Shown here one piece after another: positions 23,652 through 36,222 of a DNA stretch of 64,000 nt (positions within the stretch are counted from its first letter, which is position 1; every line of letters starts with the position of its first letter). This stretch comes from Cinnamomum chago. Lineage: Eukaryota; Streptophyta; Magnoliopsida; Laurales; Lauraceae. The translations under genes and the position numbers were made by a program. Below the pieces are notes generated by a model. That model did not search any database. It worked only from the letters and a program-made list of their open reading frames with translations, and was not told where the DNA came from. The stretch covers positions 33,650,001 through 33,714,000 of the forward strand of contig CP142451.1 in the NCBI GenBank assembly GCA_038049695.1. The letters are read 5' to 3'.

Positions 23652-24840
23652 GGGTTGGTTATGATGGAGGCAGGGTTGTGAAGTGGGTTGACTGTGGTTT
23701 GATGATGAATGAATTGAGATGGTGGGCTGATGAAGGGCTCTGATGTGATGAAGAGGGTTTGTGTAGGGTAGGTGGGTTGGGTGTTGTTTGGTTGGGATGA
23801 TGGTTAGTTGGGTAGAGATGTGAGGGAGATGGAAAGGTGATGGAAGTGAGGGTCTGGGTTCGGTTTGTATAAATGGGTTAAGGAAGAGAGGATATAAGGT
23901 GAGGGTGAAAAGATGACGGAACTGGGGGCTTGGGTTCGGTTGGTATGTTGGTTTAGAGATGAGAGGATAGAAGGCAAAAAGAGAGGGAGAAAAAACAGAG
24001 AAGGGAGAATGGTGATGGATAAAAAGGATGATGATGAGAGGTTGGTTGATGAAGATGATGAAAATGGAATTTTCATGTGCCTGTGATGTGCCGAGTTCGT
24101 TGAGATGGAAGAGAGGATGGCTCGGGTTGGTAGGATGATGGTTGGAGATGAGAAAGCCGGCATGGGAGAGATAATGATGGGGAGAGACTTGTTTGGTTAG
24201 GGGCATAAGAGGAAGAGATGGTGAGAGGAGGAGGATGAAGGATACCCAAACCTCAATTTCTTGTTCACGAGGAGAGTTCCAGTGCTCTGTAACAGTGAAG
24301 TCGTTTCTACATCAAAACTTCCAATTTAAGTCTCACCTTGAATTCAATTCAGGATGAAAAATGAAGATGTGAGGCTATTTTATCTACATTTTTTTTTCAT
24401 TCAATGTATTTGAATGATGAAATGGTGGAATGTATATTCAATAAATGATTGAATATGATTTGCTTTCATTGTAGGTTGGCGGAATGGATATTGTATGTTG
24501 AAATGGTGGAATGGATGTTGCATTTGTTTTCATTGGAATGGATATTGATTATTTTCATTGGGTATTGATTCTTTAAATGGAGTGTTTGGTGTTAAATGTT
24601 AGAGGTGTTGATATTTACTTATGTGTTTTAAATAATCTATGATGGTGTGAAATTGGAAGCATCCCTTTCCGATGATGCCTATTGTGTTAAAAAGTCTTAG
24701 CTGGCACCTAATTTCTTTGATGGAGTTTTTTTTATCATTTGGCATTCTTTCAATAAGCTTAAAGTAATGTGGAGAGTATTGGTCACAGATCTTCAGTACC
24801 TGTAATCTTGCTTTGAAGAAGTTGCTCATCTTTATAACTT
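23652..24840 (-). repeat. Right arm of the long inverted repeat
   Basis: Reverse-complement partner of 10470-11225. It starts exactly where the chromovirus LTR ends, so the retroelement entered, or recombined into, the inner part of this arm. The minus-strand frame of 191 codons across it is purine/pyrimidine-biased sequence without known motifs. A further degenerate direct copy of the arm (TTTCCAATTTCACATCC...CATTTAAAACACATGG) follows at about 24895-24970. Confidence 0.75.
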
Positions 24841-26689
24841 GCCTTTTCCTGCAGGTGGGGAGTGTGAAAACTTTGGAGACAAGTGACTGGGGTTTTAATT
24901 TCCAATTTCACATCCTTAGAAAGCATTTAAAACACATGGCTAAACATCAAAACCTGCAACATTCAACATTAAGATCCAATAAGTCAAAATAACACACAAA
25001 TCTTGTACCTTTCAAACCCATCCAATATCACACAGATAAATATGGGTCAAACCAATTGCTAAGCAAACTCGGATTTCACAGTCACTCATAGTCAGGTTCC
25101 ATAATCCACTCTCAAATTTCAACTTGTACGTACATTTTAGCAAGAATCCAAGTAACCTGTATATGCATTTTAGCAACTTATACATCGAGTCCAAGTAACA
25201 ATTGGTACATACATTCCAAACATGTACATGCATTTTAACAACCTGTACATGAATTTTCAATCTGAACATCCATTCCAAACTCCCAAAGGTCACAACAATC
25301 CAAGTACAGACCCCAAAATCCATGTCCATTTCAAGATTCAATTGAGACTAAATTCAACAATGTGTACAAATTCAAAATTCAATCAAAATTACCAACTGCA
25401 AACTCATGTACAGTTACAAAATCATTATAGATCCAACTTCCATTTCCATTACAAAAACCATTTTCATTACAGGAACATTACAGAATCCAGGATTTTTGCA
25501 AGGAAGAAGGATGTTTGCAGGAGTTCGGAATCACCGGAGTTAGACGCTAGTTAGAGGAAGAGAAGAAGTGTGCTTCTCGTTTGTTCAGAGAGCAGAGACG
25601 AGGAAAGAGTCACCAGGAGAACTACTGAGTTTTTTTTCATGTGAGAGAGGAAAAGATGAAGATGGTTTGCGCAGGAAAGAGTTTGCAGGAGATAGAAGAC
25701 GATCTGCAAGGAAGAGGAATCATTGCAGAGACGATATCCGGGAAGACGAGAGTGACAGGCAGGGGAGTTCTTCTTTTGGTCTTTGGTGGGAACCGAAATT
25801 AGAAAAGGTTTGGCCGGGTTTGTTTTTATTGTTTTCATTTCTCAAAGCCTCTAAGCCGTTAGATCTAGACTCCAAAAGGACGGCTGGGGTCTCTCTCTCA
25901 TGTAAGTTGAGAGTAACTCTCATGGAAGCATTTTCCAGATATATATATATATATATATATATATTGCAATTTGCAACATCTAGTTATGAGAAAAATTCAT
26001 TTTCTCCTTTCGAAAGAATCCAAACAAGAGAAAATAGGTTTTTCTAGGGAAAAAATTTCCCCTCCACTTTTCTCCTCATCCAAACGGGAAGAGAAATGAG
26101 ATTGAATGTTTTCTTGATCTAAGAAGCATTTGTTGCCAACACACCCATGGTTGAATAATATCGGTATGCTAGTTTCACACTCAAGCCTAGAGATATGTCC
26201 CCATCTTCTCAAGTTAAAAGTATCACTCTGGATTAGTAGCCCAATGTAGCATAAAAAAAAAAGGCACCAAAAAAAAACAATTGTTGCTTTTGTTATGTTG
26301 TTTCCTTTTCCTATAATGCTTTTGACAAAAGTCTAAATTTTTTAAAAACTAGTTTGGGCTTATGCCCGGTAGATCCACAAAACAAATTTTCTTGTGGAGC
26401 AACTTATGGAAAAGTTTAGGAAAAAAAAGCGATGAAAATTTACCTATAGTTTTTTTATTGATTAGAGAAGGCCTACAATATCTCTTCAAAGTTGTTTTTT
26501 GAAAAATGATCTTTATGTCTGATAGAAAATTGTTTTTAGGTTTATTGGATGATAAATTTGGATGCATTGCAAGTTACATAGCTACATCATGTGAACGATA
26601 TGGTTTGTCATATGTACATCAATTTCACCTGTGATATAGTTGTATTTAGTCTGAGTCTTTTTGTCACTTGTTGCATATCTAGATTAGCC
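24841..26689. other. Intron sequence with simple repeats; no recognised gene
   Basis: 25130-25290 repeats short phrases of the type TGTACATGCATTTTAACAACC. 25440-25920 is purine-rich with a 159-codon frame (25568-26047) that has no family signature. An AT dinucleotide run lies at about 25938-25963. ATCCAAACGGGAAG at 26073 may be the outer end of a TIR element whose other end is CCTATTTGGATGGGG near 10223. T- and A-rich intron continues to 26689. Confidence 0.5.
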
Positions 26690-29668
26690 TTTATATCATA
26701 TGGATGTACAAAATGCATTTCTTAATGGAGAACTTCAAGGCCTACATGGAATTATCTTCATGGATTTCCTTAAAAGAATCATAATGGTAATGTGTGTCAA
26801 TTGAAAAAGGCATTTTATGGGCTAAAGAAATCTCCACGAGCTTGGTTCAGAAATATTAATCAAGTTCTGATAAAAATAGGTTACAGAAGGTGTCATGCTA
26901 ATCGATCACACATTTGTGAAGAGGAGTGAACTATGTACAACTATTTTAATTGTGCACGTGGATGACATTGTTATTACTAGAAATGATATGAAAGAGGTGG
27001 AGAGGCGAAACATTTACACTCTGAATTTGAAATCAAAGACCTTGGTGAGTTAAGAAACTTTCTTGCGATTGAATTCAAAAGGTCAAAGAAAGGTATTGTG
27101 ATATATCATCGGATTTATACTCTATCGAGTGGAAGAAATAGAAATGTTAATCGCAAAGCTTGTAGACACTCTACTTGAGCAGAATCATGTTATTAGTGCT
27201 TAGTATGGAGTTACTTCATAATATCAGATCATATCAAAGACTGGTTGAATGGTTATTGCACTTAACTATAACTTGTTTGGATATAGTTTATGCTGTGAGT
27301 GTCATGAGTCCGTTCATGAACAGGACATTTAAATATTGTATACATGATTTTGAAGTATTTCAATGTATCTTGAGACGTCATCAAGACAATAGATTCTTTA
27401 CTCTATAATGGTCATTTATATATAGTTAGTGTTGGAAGTAGGTGGGCTTCGTGGATTTGTTTTCAAAACTTTTTGACCCACTTGACTCAGGGATCAACCA
27501 TCCAGAAGGCTATAAAACCCAATCTAAGATCCATGTCCTCAATCTCAGCCATCATGATCAGTAAATAAACCTATCAAGAAGATATAAAAGCAGCCAACAA
27601 GCATCCATAAAATCTACAACATGTAAGGAAGTAGATTATACATTTGGAGCTCGGTTGTGCTCTAATGGAGAAGTTAAGTCTTTCTTTGATGATGAAACTC
27701 TTTCACGTATCAAATAAAGATCTCCAAGACCCAATCGTCTTCCACGCTATGCCCGTATCAGATTCTCTTTTCTAAAAAAGATGGGTGGGATCTCCAAGAG
27801 AAAGCAACTAGAAACTCTAGGGCAAATCAGAAAAAGAAACTAGAAGAGAACTAGAAGAGGGGGAAGAGAGTAGTGTGTAACTCTTACACAATAGGTGTTG
27901 GGCGTGAGTCCAAAGATGGGAGTAGCATAGGGGACGTCCAACACTCTTTCCTCATCCATTTATAGCCACTAAGCCACCTCCTTTTTCTAATTGAAATAGA
28001 AGTCTCACTTCTCTAACAATTAGTAACTCTCTTCTTTCTAAATAGAAGTCTTACTTCTATTAGTAATTTTACTTATATCACTATTAGAAGTCTCACTTCA
28101 AATAGGATTAGTAACTTTCTATTACTACTATTAGAAGTCTCACTTCAAATAGAAATAGTAACTTTCTCTTTCCTTTCCTTTTAGAGTTTAAGTAGAATTA
28201 GAAACTTTCTAATAACTTGGGCTAGCGTGGGGACCACTAAGGATTCCTTAGAAAGCTGGCTCCAACTAGGACTCGCGACCCCACATCTCATGTGGAATCC
28301 GGGCCCACAGTTAATTGCAAATAACTCCACTATATAAATGCAATAGAACTCCAGTCTTAGGAATAAATTACAATGAAGACCCTAAACTTTCCAATTACCA
28401 CAAGTAGGCCCCTCTATCAATATCTATGGATCAATTTGAATAAATCTGTCCCATCCAATCTTAGAACAACAACTTATTATCCTTGAGCCCCAATTAATCA
28501 CAGTGATCATCAGTACCATCCAATTAACTTTTAATCGAGATGGGTGCGCACTTACTAATGGTAAATCCATTAATTGGCATAAGGAGATAATATAGATAGA
28601 TTCCATCTTGACCATTGGATGTTCCCACAGTCTTACTACTACGTACCCAAGACACCGAGGTGTTGACCTACAGTTGGCCTCACTCATTGGTGACTCAAAG
28701 CAAATGAATAGACAGAAACTTGAGTTCATCAATGTCTCAGGATTGAAAACCTATTACTAAGGAATTATGAGAGCAGTCCTTAAATCAAGACATTATTTCA
28801 TAAGGTGCTTCTCATGGTCCTTCAATACATCCAATGTACCAGCACTATGATCCAGAATCTAACATTCTGATGATCGAGACAGATCACACTATCTCATAGT
28901 TATCAAAGTACTGAACCTTATTAGATGAAATGCAGAGTCTCATCACTGGTTGTGAAGATATTTTTAAGTATAAGATTTGTGACACATGTCTCCTGTATTT
29001 GGATCTCATCCATATACATAATCACATCTAATATACTAATGAGACCCGATTCATCTCATGAACCATCATGTCATATGTATTGGTTATGTGCATTAAGTAA
29101 TAAAACATCATTCATCTAATGAAAGGAAAGCATGATTCTATTGATTAATCAATTTATTACATCAACTGATGGATTGAAACCATAAAATCCAACAGTTTGT
29201 GGTGGAGGTCTACATTGATGCAGATTGGTTAGGTTCAAAGATAGGCAAAAGATCTACAACTTCCTATTATACAATGGTAGGCGAGAACCTAGTGTTTTGG
29301 AAAATCATGAAATAACTTGTAGTGTCTATCTCCAGCTTTGAAGGGTATCGAGCAATGATGCTTGGAACTTGTGTGAATTTCTGTGGTTGCAGATTTTACT
29401 ATATGAGTTGGCCTTTATATATAAAGGCCCTGTAGTGCTATATTCTGATAGCACTTCAGCATAGCAGATTGCAACAAATACACTCTTCCATGAACACACA
29501 AAGCATTTTGGAGTTGATGTCTACTTTGTCAAAGAAAAGATCGAAAACAAAGTGAATTATGCATACACGGATGAATAACTGGCAGCTTTCCTTAGTTTCA
29601 AGAAGAAATTTATCATATGCATTGTCCTTGCTGGGCATATAAGACATTTATACACCAGCTCGAAGGGG
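26690..29668 (+). pseudogene. pol: Copia reverse transcriptase/RNase H relic, split by a solo LTR
   Basis: Before the insertion (26690-27429): MDVQNAFLNGELQG, the Copia RT core, then pieces matching LKKALYGLKQSPRAW and VDDIVIT (VHVDDIVIT in the 26955 region), all with stops. After it (29195-29668): YIDADWLGSKIGKRSTTSYY, VGENLVFW, an RNase H block and the tail DIYTPARRGVL. The downstream purine tract AAGGGGAG before TGTTAAG at 29671 is a PPT-LTR junction candidate. No gag or integrase is present here; strongly decayed. Confidence 0.85.
27430..29194 (+). mobile_element. Solo LTR (Copia-like) inserted in the Copia relic
   Basis: Perfect terminal inverted bases TGTTGGA...TCCAACA bound a 1765-bp non-coding block. 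Flanks are GTTAG on the left (27425-27429) and GTTTG on the right (29195-29199), a 5-bp target duplication with one mismatch. The Copia frame resumes right after it, confirming insertion. A related, shorter copy lies at 47703-49256. Orientation is inferred from similarity to that copy. Confidence 0.85.
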
Positions 29669-30894
29669 AGTGTTAAGAATCACAGGGAGGAGTTATTTGT
29701 AATTTTTGAGATAATGCGGGCTATTTTGTAAATGCTCAAAACATTTATTATTATCTTTTGTAAATAATAAAAAATATAGAAATCTATATATTTGGAAGTC
29801 TGCCCAGCCCTAAGCAACACTTCTGTATGATTTGTTTGAATCAATTCACTATCATTGCTTTGTTTCCTTTTCTTTTATAATTCTAGGACTTTTTAGACCT
29901 TGTGTGGAGGAGTGAAGATGAGGTAGCTTTCAAATCATGAAAAAGGTAAAGTTAAGTTGTGTGAAAGTAAAAAGTAGAGGTGTGGTAAAATTCTTTTGGA
30001 TAGTATGAGCTAAAGTATAGGTGAGAGAGGAAGTGTAAACTGAAAAGTACTTTTTGTTATAAAATTTTACCACACCACACTTTATCACACTTTTTTATGG
30101 TAAAAAGAAAGAGGCTTGTAGAGGAGTAAAAGGTTAATGGTGTCACATCATATCTTACAACTTTTTTCACCCAAAAAATGGTCAGGTGAACAACGACACA
30201 TCACATGCCTACCTTAACTCCTCCTTTACTACTATTTGTGCTAAACAAACACTGAGAAAACTCTATAAATCACAAGTTTAACTTGTTTAACAAAATTTTC
30301 AAATTGGTTAGGTGTCAATCTACAAACTGCAAACTCAAATGCTAATCAGTCAGAAAGCGAACTAGTTGATGTTACTCAGTCAAAAAGTAAACCAGTTAAC
30401 TACGGGAAGTGTGCATATTGTTGTAACTCACCAAAAGCTACACCCTGACCCTAGCTGATGTAATGCTTTTTCTAAAGTTTAATTGACCTGAACCTAGTAA
30501 ATTTATCTTCATTCAGGTTCTCTCTTTTTGCATCTATTTTCTTTTATTGCCATTTTCAAACATGGGTAACTGTTTCTTTTTCTTATTTTAAAGAGATAAT
30601 TAGCGAAAGGTCCCTCATATAGGACTTGTAAGGCCTCCAGTCCATCAACTTTTCCTCTAAGGCCTGTAGTCCATGCGGCTTGGACATATTTCGGTGAGAG
30701 GTCCCTAGACACGTCAGCTCATGGAGAGAGGTCCCTAGACACGCCACCTCATACATTTTTATGGTTGATTTGCCCTTTCAATTGATTAGGCATACAAATT
30801 TAAAATTTTAAATTTTAAATCTTCCATTCTCCCTCTTCTTTTTCTTCAAACCGGACATGGACATTGATGGATTGGATCTCAACAGTTGAGATCG
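29669..30894. other. Possible Copia 3' LTR start and intron sequence
   Basis: TGTTAAGAATCACAGG at 29671 could open the 3' LTR of the Copia relic, but no 3' boundary is seen. 29985-30130 holds a foldback-like stretch rich in GTGTGGTAAAATT and ACCACACCACAC, similar in words to the TIR element at 43721-44643. 30595-30760 contains two near-repeats of GAGAGGTCCCTAGACACG. No gene. Confidence 0.45.
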
Positions 30895-31090
30895 ATCTCT
30901 GAAGAAGAAGACCCTTGCAAAGAAGAAAAAGAAAAAGAATAAGAATAAGACCCCTGCAACGAAGAAAAAGACCCCTGTAAAGAAGAAGAAAAAGAAGAAG
31001 AAGAAGACCCATGCAAAGAAGAAGAAAAAGAGGAAGAAGAAGACCCCTGCAAAGAAGAAGAAGAAGAAGACCCCTACAACGAAGAAGAAG
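30895..31090 (+). repeat. GAAGAAGACCCCTGCAAA degenerate purine-rich repeat
   Basis: Blocks of GAAGAAGA(C)CCCTGCAAAGAA with variable GAA/AAG filler recur every 30-55 bp from about 30898 to 31085. Long Phe-rich and Arg-rich frames on both strands are by-products. Possibly a slippage-expanded simple repeat. Confidence 0.7.
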
Positions 31091-31359
31091 ACTTGTAGAA
31101 CACGAAACGAAGAAGAAGCGATCTTCTGCGCCATCGCCGGATTTCCTGCACCACCGTAGTCTATATGTGTTGTTGGAGAAAGGGGATTGCCACCGGATGC
31201 GAATGGAAGAAGGCGAATGGAAAATGACTTTTGTGTTTCTGATTCCAGAACGAAGAAGAAGAAGAAAGTGAGCATAGGATCTGCAGCAGTTCCGGGTTGG
31301 TTCTAAGTCAGGTTTGACCTGACCCGTTCCAGCAGTCCATCCCCATTCCAGTCAAAGTT

Positions 31360-32075
31360 AATTTATCTAAGTTTTGTATTTTTTGTCAAATTTATTTGTG
31401 TTTTGGACAAAATCTATCTGAGTTTTTGGCTATTTATCTGGGTTCTGGATAAATTTATCTGAGTTCTTGACAAATCTGTCTGAGTTTCTGGCTATTTATC
31501 AGACTTCTGAAACAAATTTATCCGAGTTCTGGACAAATTTATCTAAGTTCTGGACAAATCTATCCAAGTTTTAGGCTTTTTATCTGAGTTCTGGAACAAA
31601 TCCATCTGAGTTATAACAAATCTATATGAATTTTTTGCAGATTTATTTGTGTTTTTGAATTTTATTTGTGTCTTTTGAAATTTATTTGTATTTTTTGAAA
31701 TAAATGTAACTGAGTTTTTGACAAAAAGACTTGAGTTTTTTGCCACATTGTTTGCTAATTCAGAAAATTGGGTTATCTTAGTTTTGGCAAATGTATTTGC
31801 GTTTATTTAAATTTATTTATTTATTTTAATTTTATTTACGTCTTTTGAAATTTATTTGATTCTTTTGAAATTTATTTATATTTTTTTGAAATTTATTTGG
31901 ATCTTTTGAAATTTATTTTCATCTTTTGAAATTTATTTGTGTCTTTTTAAATTTATTTGCGTTCTTTTGAAATTTATTGTTTTTTTAAAAAAATTATTGT
32001 GTTTTTAAAATTTATTTGCGTTTTTTGAAATCTATTTGTGTGTTTTTAGAATTTATTTGAAAATCTCAATAATGA
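31360..32075 (+). repeat. Degenerate short repeats ending in TTTGAAATTTATTTG array
   Basis: 31380-31640 repeats TTATCTGAGTTCTGGACAAA-like units; 31640-32060 repeats (T)CTTTTGAAATTTATTTG units of about 19-21 bp. The second array is copied at 38701-38945, where it abuts a broken LTR, so one breakpoint of the exon 2 duplication fell inside it at about 31845. Confidence 0.8.
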
Positions 32076-32334
32076 GATTCCATTAATCGTGGCCCATTAA
32101 GTGGTATTTGACTATTATTAATGGGATATCCCACCAATCATGGGATATGATTTAAATAAAAGGGTAAATTAGACATATCAGGTATGAGAATGTGTTAGAG
32201 TACCATTGGCTGCATGACTTTTTTTTGTGGACTGTTTGCAACAAAGTCACACTTTGAGGGACTTCTCGCTGAATGCCTATATTTTAAATGCTGAGAAATT
32301 TCTTGTATACTCATGGGTGGTTTTATGATTATAG

Positions 32335-32506
32335 GAATTAATGCCTGGGGGTGTGAATTCGCCTGTCCGTGTTTGTAATCTGTTAGAGGACAACCCATTG
32401 TGTTCGACTCAGTTAGGGTTCTCATGTATGGGATGTAGATGGAAATGAATACATCGACTATGTTGGTTCGTGGGGGCCAGCAATCATTGGTCATGCAGGT
32501 GATGAG
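32335..32506 (+). pseudogene. GSA: GSA exon 2, copy 1
   Basis: Acceptor TTATAG|GAATTAATGCC at 32335 and donor GATGAG|GTGCTA at 32507. It encodes ELMPGGVNSPVR at its start and [19 protein letters not shown] near its end, both diagnostic of GSA. The family exon is 174 nt; this is 172 because one A is missing after the codons for VRAF and one G at about 32415, so the middle reads out of frame. Substitutions turn the expected Ala-Phe into Val-Cys. Identical deletions occur in copy 2. The retroelement LTR begins 133 bp downstream. Confidence 0.93.
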
Positions 32507-32638
32507 GTGCTATTCTCTTATCATCTCTAATTATTCAGTTGCATTTTCCCCCCTTACTGGTAATTTTTCATCAATGTTGGCATCCTTGTGTTTCCCTTTT
32601 GATAATTTGGATTTTAATATGATGAATTGGATTGTTAT

Positions 32639-33422
32639 TGTGAGTGCCTAAAAGTTAAGGACTCAGATTAGATGAGTGTGAGACTCGTGATTTGCTGTTT
32701 AAGCTTTTTTGGGGAAGATAGATCGCCTTAGAACCTGAAAGGGAAGGAAAAATAGAGATCAGAGACCCTGACTGCCGTCAGCCGAAAGCTCTCCAATGCC
32801 TAAGTTAGTGTTATCACTGAACAAAGGATGGAGATGAGAGGCAAGTATGCAAGTATAGCGTTTTGTAACGTGTTATGCATTATTTGATATCTAGCGTACC
32901 TGAGAAGGGATTGGTATCCCTCTATATGTAGATATTTCACCTGGCGCACCCTTAGTGGGGGTAGGTGGAGATACTGTTAGGTTGAATCAAGAGATGACCT
33001 CTGGTATCAATGTGGTTGTGATTGATTAAGACGACACATGATCACTATCAGGCGCCTGTCTTGTTTGTCAGCAAATTCTGCAACGTAGCCGTAACTTTGT
33101 AGAAGTACAATCATGGCCTAGTACTCATCTCTATGGACTGACCGAGCTAAAGATGATACTGGGGCCAGATTCAGATGCATCATGGCACTATTGCCGATGT
33201 GCCGTATGCCGAGATTGAGATGAGCCCAGTCGGTACTCTTACCGAGACCGGCTCAAGCTGGCACTGTTTGCCGAGCTAAGATGAGATGTCTAGCTGGTAC
33301 CATTACCGAATTAGATGGATCTTGGCACTATAGCCAAACTTGGATACCAAGATCGGGATGAGCTAAGCTGGTACTGCTACCAAGACTAGCGTAATCCTAT
33401 TATCAGGAAAACACCCTACACA
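32639..33422 (-). repeat. LTR A (3' LTR of the Tat-like element)
   Basis: On the plus strand it reads TGTGAGTGCC...CCTACACA, 784 bp. It matches LTR C (39522-40316) throughout and LTR B over its first 170 bp. The left flank GTTAT (32634-32638) is the same as that of LTR C. It includes ACCGAG-rich text like that of the internal minisatellites. Confidence 0.85.
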
Positions 33423-33425
33423 ATT

Positions 33426-33437
33426 GTCCCCCAGCTC
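33426..33437 (-). other. Polypurine tract of the Tat-like element
   Basis: Minus strand GAGCTGGGGGAC lies three bases from the LTR start; expected position for plus-strand priming in an element running right to left. Confidence 0.6.
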
Positions 33438-33820
33438 GCGACCTTTTGGAGTTCTCTAACTTTTTGAGGTCGGGAGCTGAGTATCGCGTTGGAGAGATCT
33501 GTGGTATCAATTGAATCTCATCTCGGTGTTGGCTGATGACATCTGATCTTTATGATGAAGTCTGTTTGCATTCCCGAGACAATAAATAGCACGTCGGTGA
33601 CGCTTCGTTTGCCCGAGGTGAAACTGTTAGGTAGGCGACGCTTCATCAGCCCGAGGCAATAAATAGTATGCTGATGTTTCGCCTTCCCAAGGCAATAAAT
33701 ATAGCGTCTAAATCTCTGTGCGAGATTAACTGATAGTCCCACGTGTCTCCATCTGTTTGGTCATTCAACGAAATTAAAGCGACGCGTGCCTTCAGGAATT
33801 TGAACGGGCGCCATACCATC

Positions 33821-33829
33821 TATAAATAA
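33821..33829 (+). promoter_or_regulatory. TATA box for the opposite-strand gene
   Basis: TATAAATAA lies about 80 bp upstream of the first ATG at 33904, with a C/T-rich start region (33830-33860) in between. It gives the gag-like gene its own promoter inside the element rather than in an LTR. Confidence 0.6.
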
Positions 33830-33903
33830 GGCTTTTCTTCCTTCGTCTCTTTCACATTGGCATTCATCAGAGGAAGCTCTGCTGCAAGAGAGAAGAGAAC
33901 CCT

Positions 33904-36222
33904 CATGGAGCTTTGTTGGAAGTTTGACTTAGCGAACCGGAGCTCGGAGATTGTCCCCTCTTCTGTGAGTCTTCTTCCCTATCCCTGCCTTTTGCGCACC
34001 GCATTTTTTGTTTAGGGGTTCTGCTTTAGGGTTTAGGGTTTCTGTTTCTGCCCCTTTTCCGGTATCACCCACTGTAGAAGAATGGGATCTTATAGGAGTT
34101 GGGCGGAGACCCCTGAGGCCATGGCCTGTTTCAGGGAGATGTATGGGATCCCAGAGGACGTCCCAACAAAACTGGATGAACCGAAGGACTTCTTCGAGGG
34201 TCGATCCTTCCGGGACGGCTGGATGCCATTCCCGTTAGTCTCGATAATAGAGGGAGGGGTTAGGTTCCCCGTCCACCCTCTGCTTAGGGCCTGCTTGGCG
34301 ACATGGCACCTCGGCTCATGCCAGTTGATGCCCAATGGCTTCAAGGTCATAATGGGCGTTGCCTAGCTCAATAAGATATTGGGCATAAACCTCGGTGTCC
34401 ATGATATTGAGGACGTATATGACCTGTGCAGGACCGCCGGGGACGGTCATAGTTATTATCTCCGGGGGAAGACGAAGATGGAGCCCTTCGTCCACGATCT
34501 GGAGGACTCAAACAGACATGCCGGGGACGATCGTCTGCTCGTCTCTGGCAACTGGGAGCTCAGCAAGGATGAGAACGAGGAGGAGAAATTGTATAGGATT
34601 CCTCAACACTTCGAGGTCCCTCCAAGTAATTACCGAGCTCAGAGTGTTTTTTCTTATTTTTGTTGTCTTGCCGAGCTGATGTTATCTTCTATCGTGCAGA
34701 GATCAGCCAGATGAAGCTAGGAGCTGAGCGTGCCGGCTGGAAGCTGAATGACACCTAGTTGAAACTCGCGCGCGAGTATCAAGGCCACAACGAGAGGATA
34801 CGAGCCGAGGTACCACACGTACATCAAGAGGAAGGAGCTCGCGCCTGCCAGCTCTAAGCCTGTTGATTTGGCCTAGCTCGTTGAGAGCTACTCGTCTCCC
34901 TCCAACCGTGAAGAAGAAATGGGAGAGGAGATGGAGAAAATGAGGCCTGTTGTGAAGGTGAAAGACCTGGGGGCGAAACTTTTTGGAGGTCGAACTCCCT
35001 CTTCCTCAGTAGTCTCAGGGAGCGCTGAGGTTCCAGCTATTGGTGTGCTACTGCTACTGGTGGTGCTGCTATTGCAGCCGGCACTGCCGCTGGAATTACT
35101 ATTGCTATTGATGGTGCTAGTCCTGGTGCGGCTCTGCAGCATTCCACCGAGACCCCAACAGCGGGAGGCCGAGCTGAGCAGAGGTCGCGGTCTAAGGGTC
35201 GTGGCTCGGGAGCTCGGCAACATCCTGCTGAAGGGGCTAGAGAGAAGGCCCCGAGGGAGAAGAGGCACCGGGGCGAGGGCTCATCAGAGAAAGGCCCTGG
35301 GTAGGCATTGGTTCCTCAGCCTAGGGGGGTGGCTCTGTGGAAGCCAAGCCTGCAGCTTGTGCCTGGGAGGCCCATAACGGTCGAAGACCGTCAACCAACA
35401 GTCCGTCGGTCGTTGTTGTTCTCGCTAACGCGGGCGCCTTGCCACTCGATATGCAGAGGCACAAGGGAGCGGATGACGTGACGCTGTTGTCGTCATCTCT
35501 ACAGTCGATCTTCTCGATAAGTGCCCAACGCAGATCTTAGAGTAGCATTTGTTTCTATTAGCTTCCCTCTGACACTTGTCTTCTTTCTCAGACTGCGCAG
35601 AGGGTCCAGGTTGTCCTAGAAAGGGAGTGGCTCCAAGGTGGAAAAGCTGGAAGCGGAGAAGAAAAAACTTGCTGCGGCCTTGGAGGGGAATAGCCAGGAA
35701 CTGAAGGCGGCGGAGGAGAAGATAAGCAGCCAGGGGGCAGAGATTGAGTTCGCGCTCAATGAGCTCAGTAATGTGAAGGCCGAGACCCATGAGCTGAGAG
35801 GCGTGGCCGCGGTCAAGGAAAAGAAGATTCTCGTACTTGAGGCCGAGCTGGTAAAGCAGGATGCCGAGCTCGAAATGGCGTACAAGGAGAAAGCCGCTCT
35901 TCAAGCCTCGCTCCAAGCTGAAATTGAAACATGTTTTCAGGACGGGGTGGATGCGGCTACAAAAGAGTATGAGGCCCAAGTCGAGAACATCAGCTCGGCG
36001 TTGTTCGAGCTCGGGTGCCGAGCTGCACTGAAGAAGGCAGGGGTCTCAGATGATCATCTTGTCTATCAGGACCTGCCAAAGTTTACTCGCTCTGAGCCTG
36101 AGTCGAGTTCTGTCCCCACTGGCAAAGCTGATGCGGAAGCTATCCCGACTCCACCTGAGGTTGCTCCCCAAGCCACCATGACTAAGCCTTTTGATGTCAA
36201 CATCGAGGCTACTGAATCTTGA
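33904..36222 (+). pseudogene. Gag-like gene with putative gypsy-type (Transposase_28) domain and coiled coil, antisense to its element
   Basis: The domain core at 34082-34714 includes LVSIIEGGVRFPVHPLL and LMPNGFKVIMG, resembling the plant Transposase_28 family (putative gypsy-type transposon protein). A TAG at 34364-34366 breaks it. Likely introns: about 33967-34080 (AG before AAGAATGG), 34625-34700 (GTAATT...GTGCAG) and about 35540-35596 (CTTTCTCAG). A basic, Gly/Arg/Ser-rich linker follows (35100-35300, with frameshifts), then DMQRHKGADD. The last exon (35597-36222) encodes a long Glu/Ala/Lys coiled coil from 35638 and ends at TGA 36222. Function unknown; similar antisense genes are known in Grande-type elements. 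Frameshifts make this copy doubtful as a coding gene. Confidence 0.65.

Noticed and set aside
10219..26090. Single 15.9-kb TIR transposon bounded by TTTGGATGGGG and CTCATCCAAACGGG
   Set aside because: The end words are similar but very short, the arms' homology does not extend out to them, and no target duplication was seen; kept only as a possibility.
30808..31275. Phe-rich 155-codon minus-strand protein
   Set aside because: Reverse reading of the GAAGAAGA repeat; no family match or splice context.
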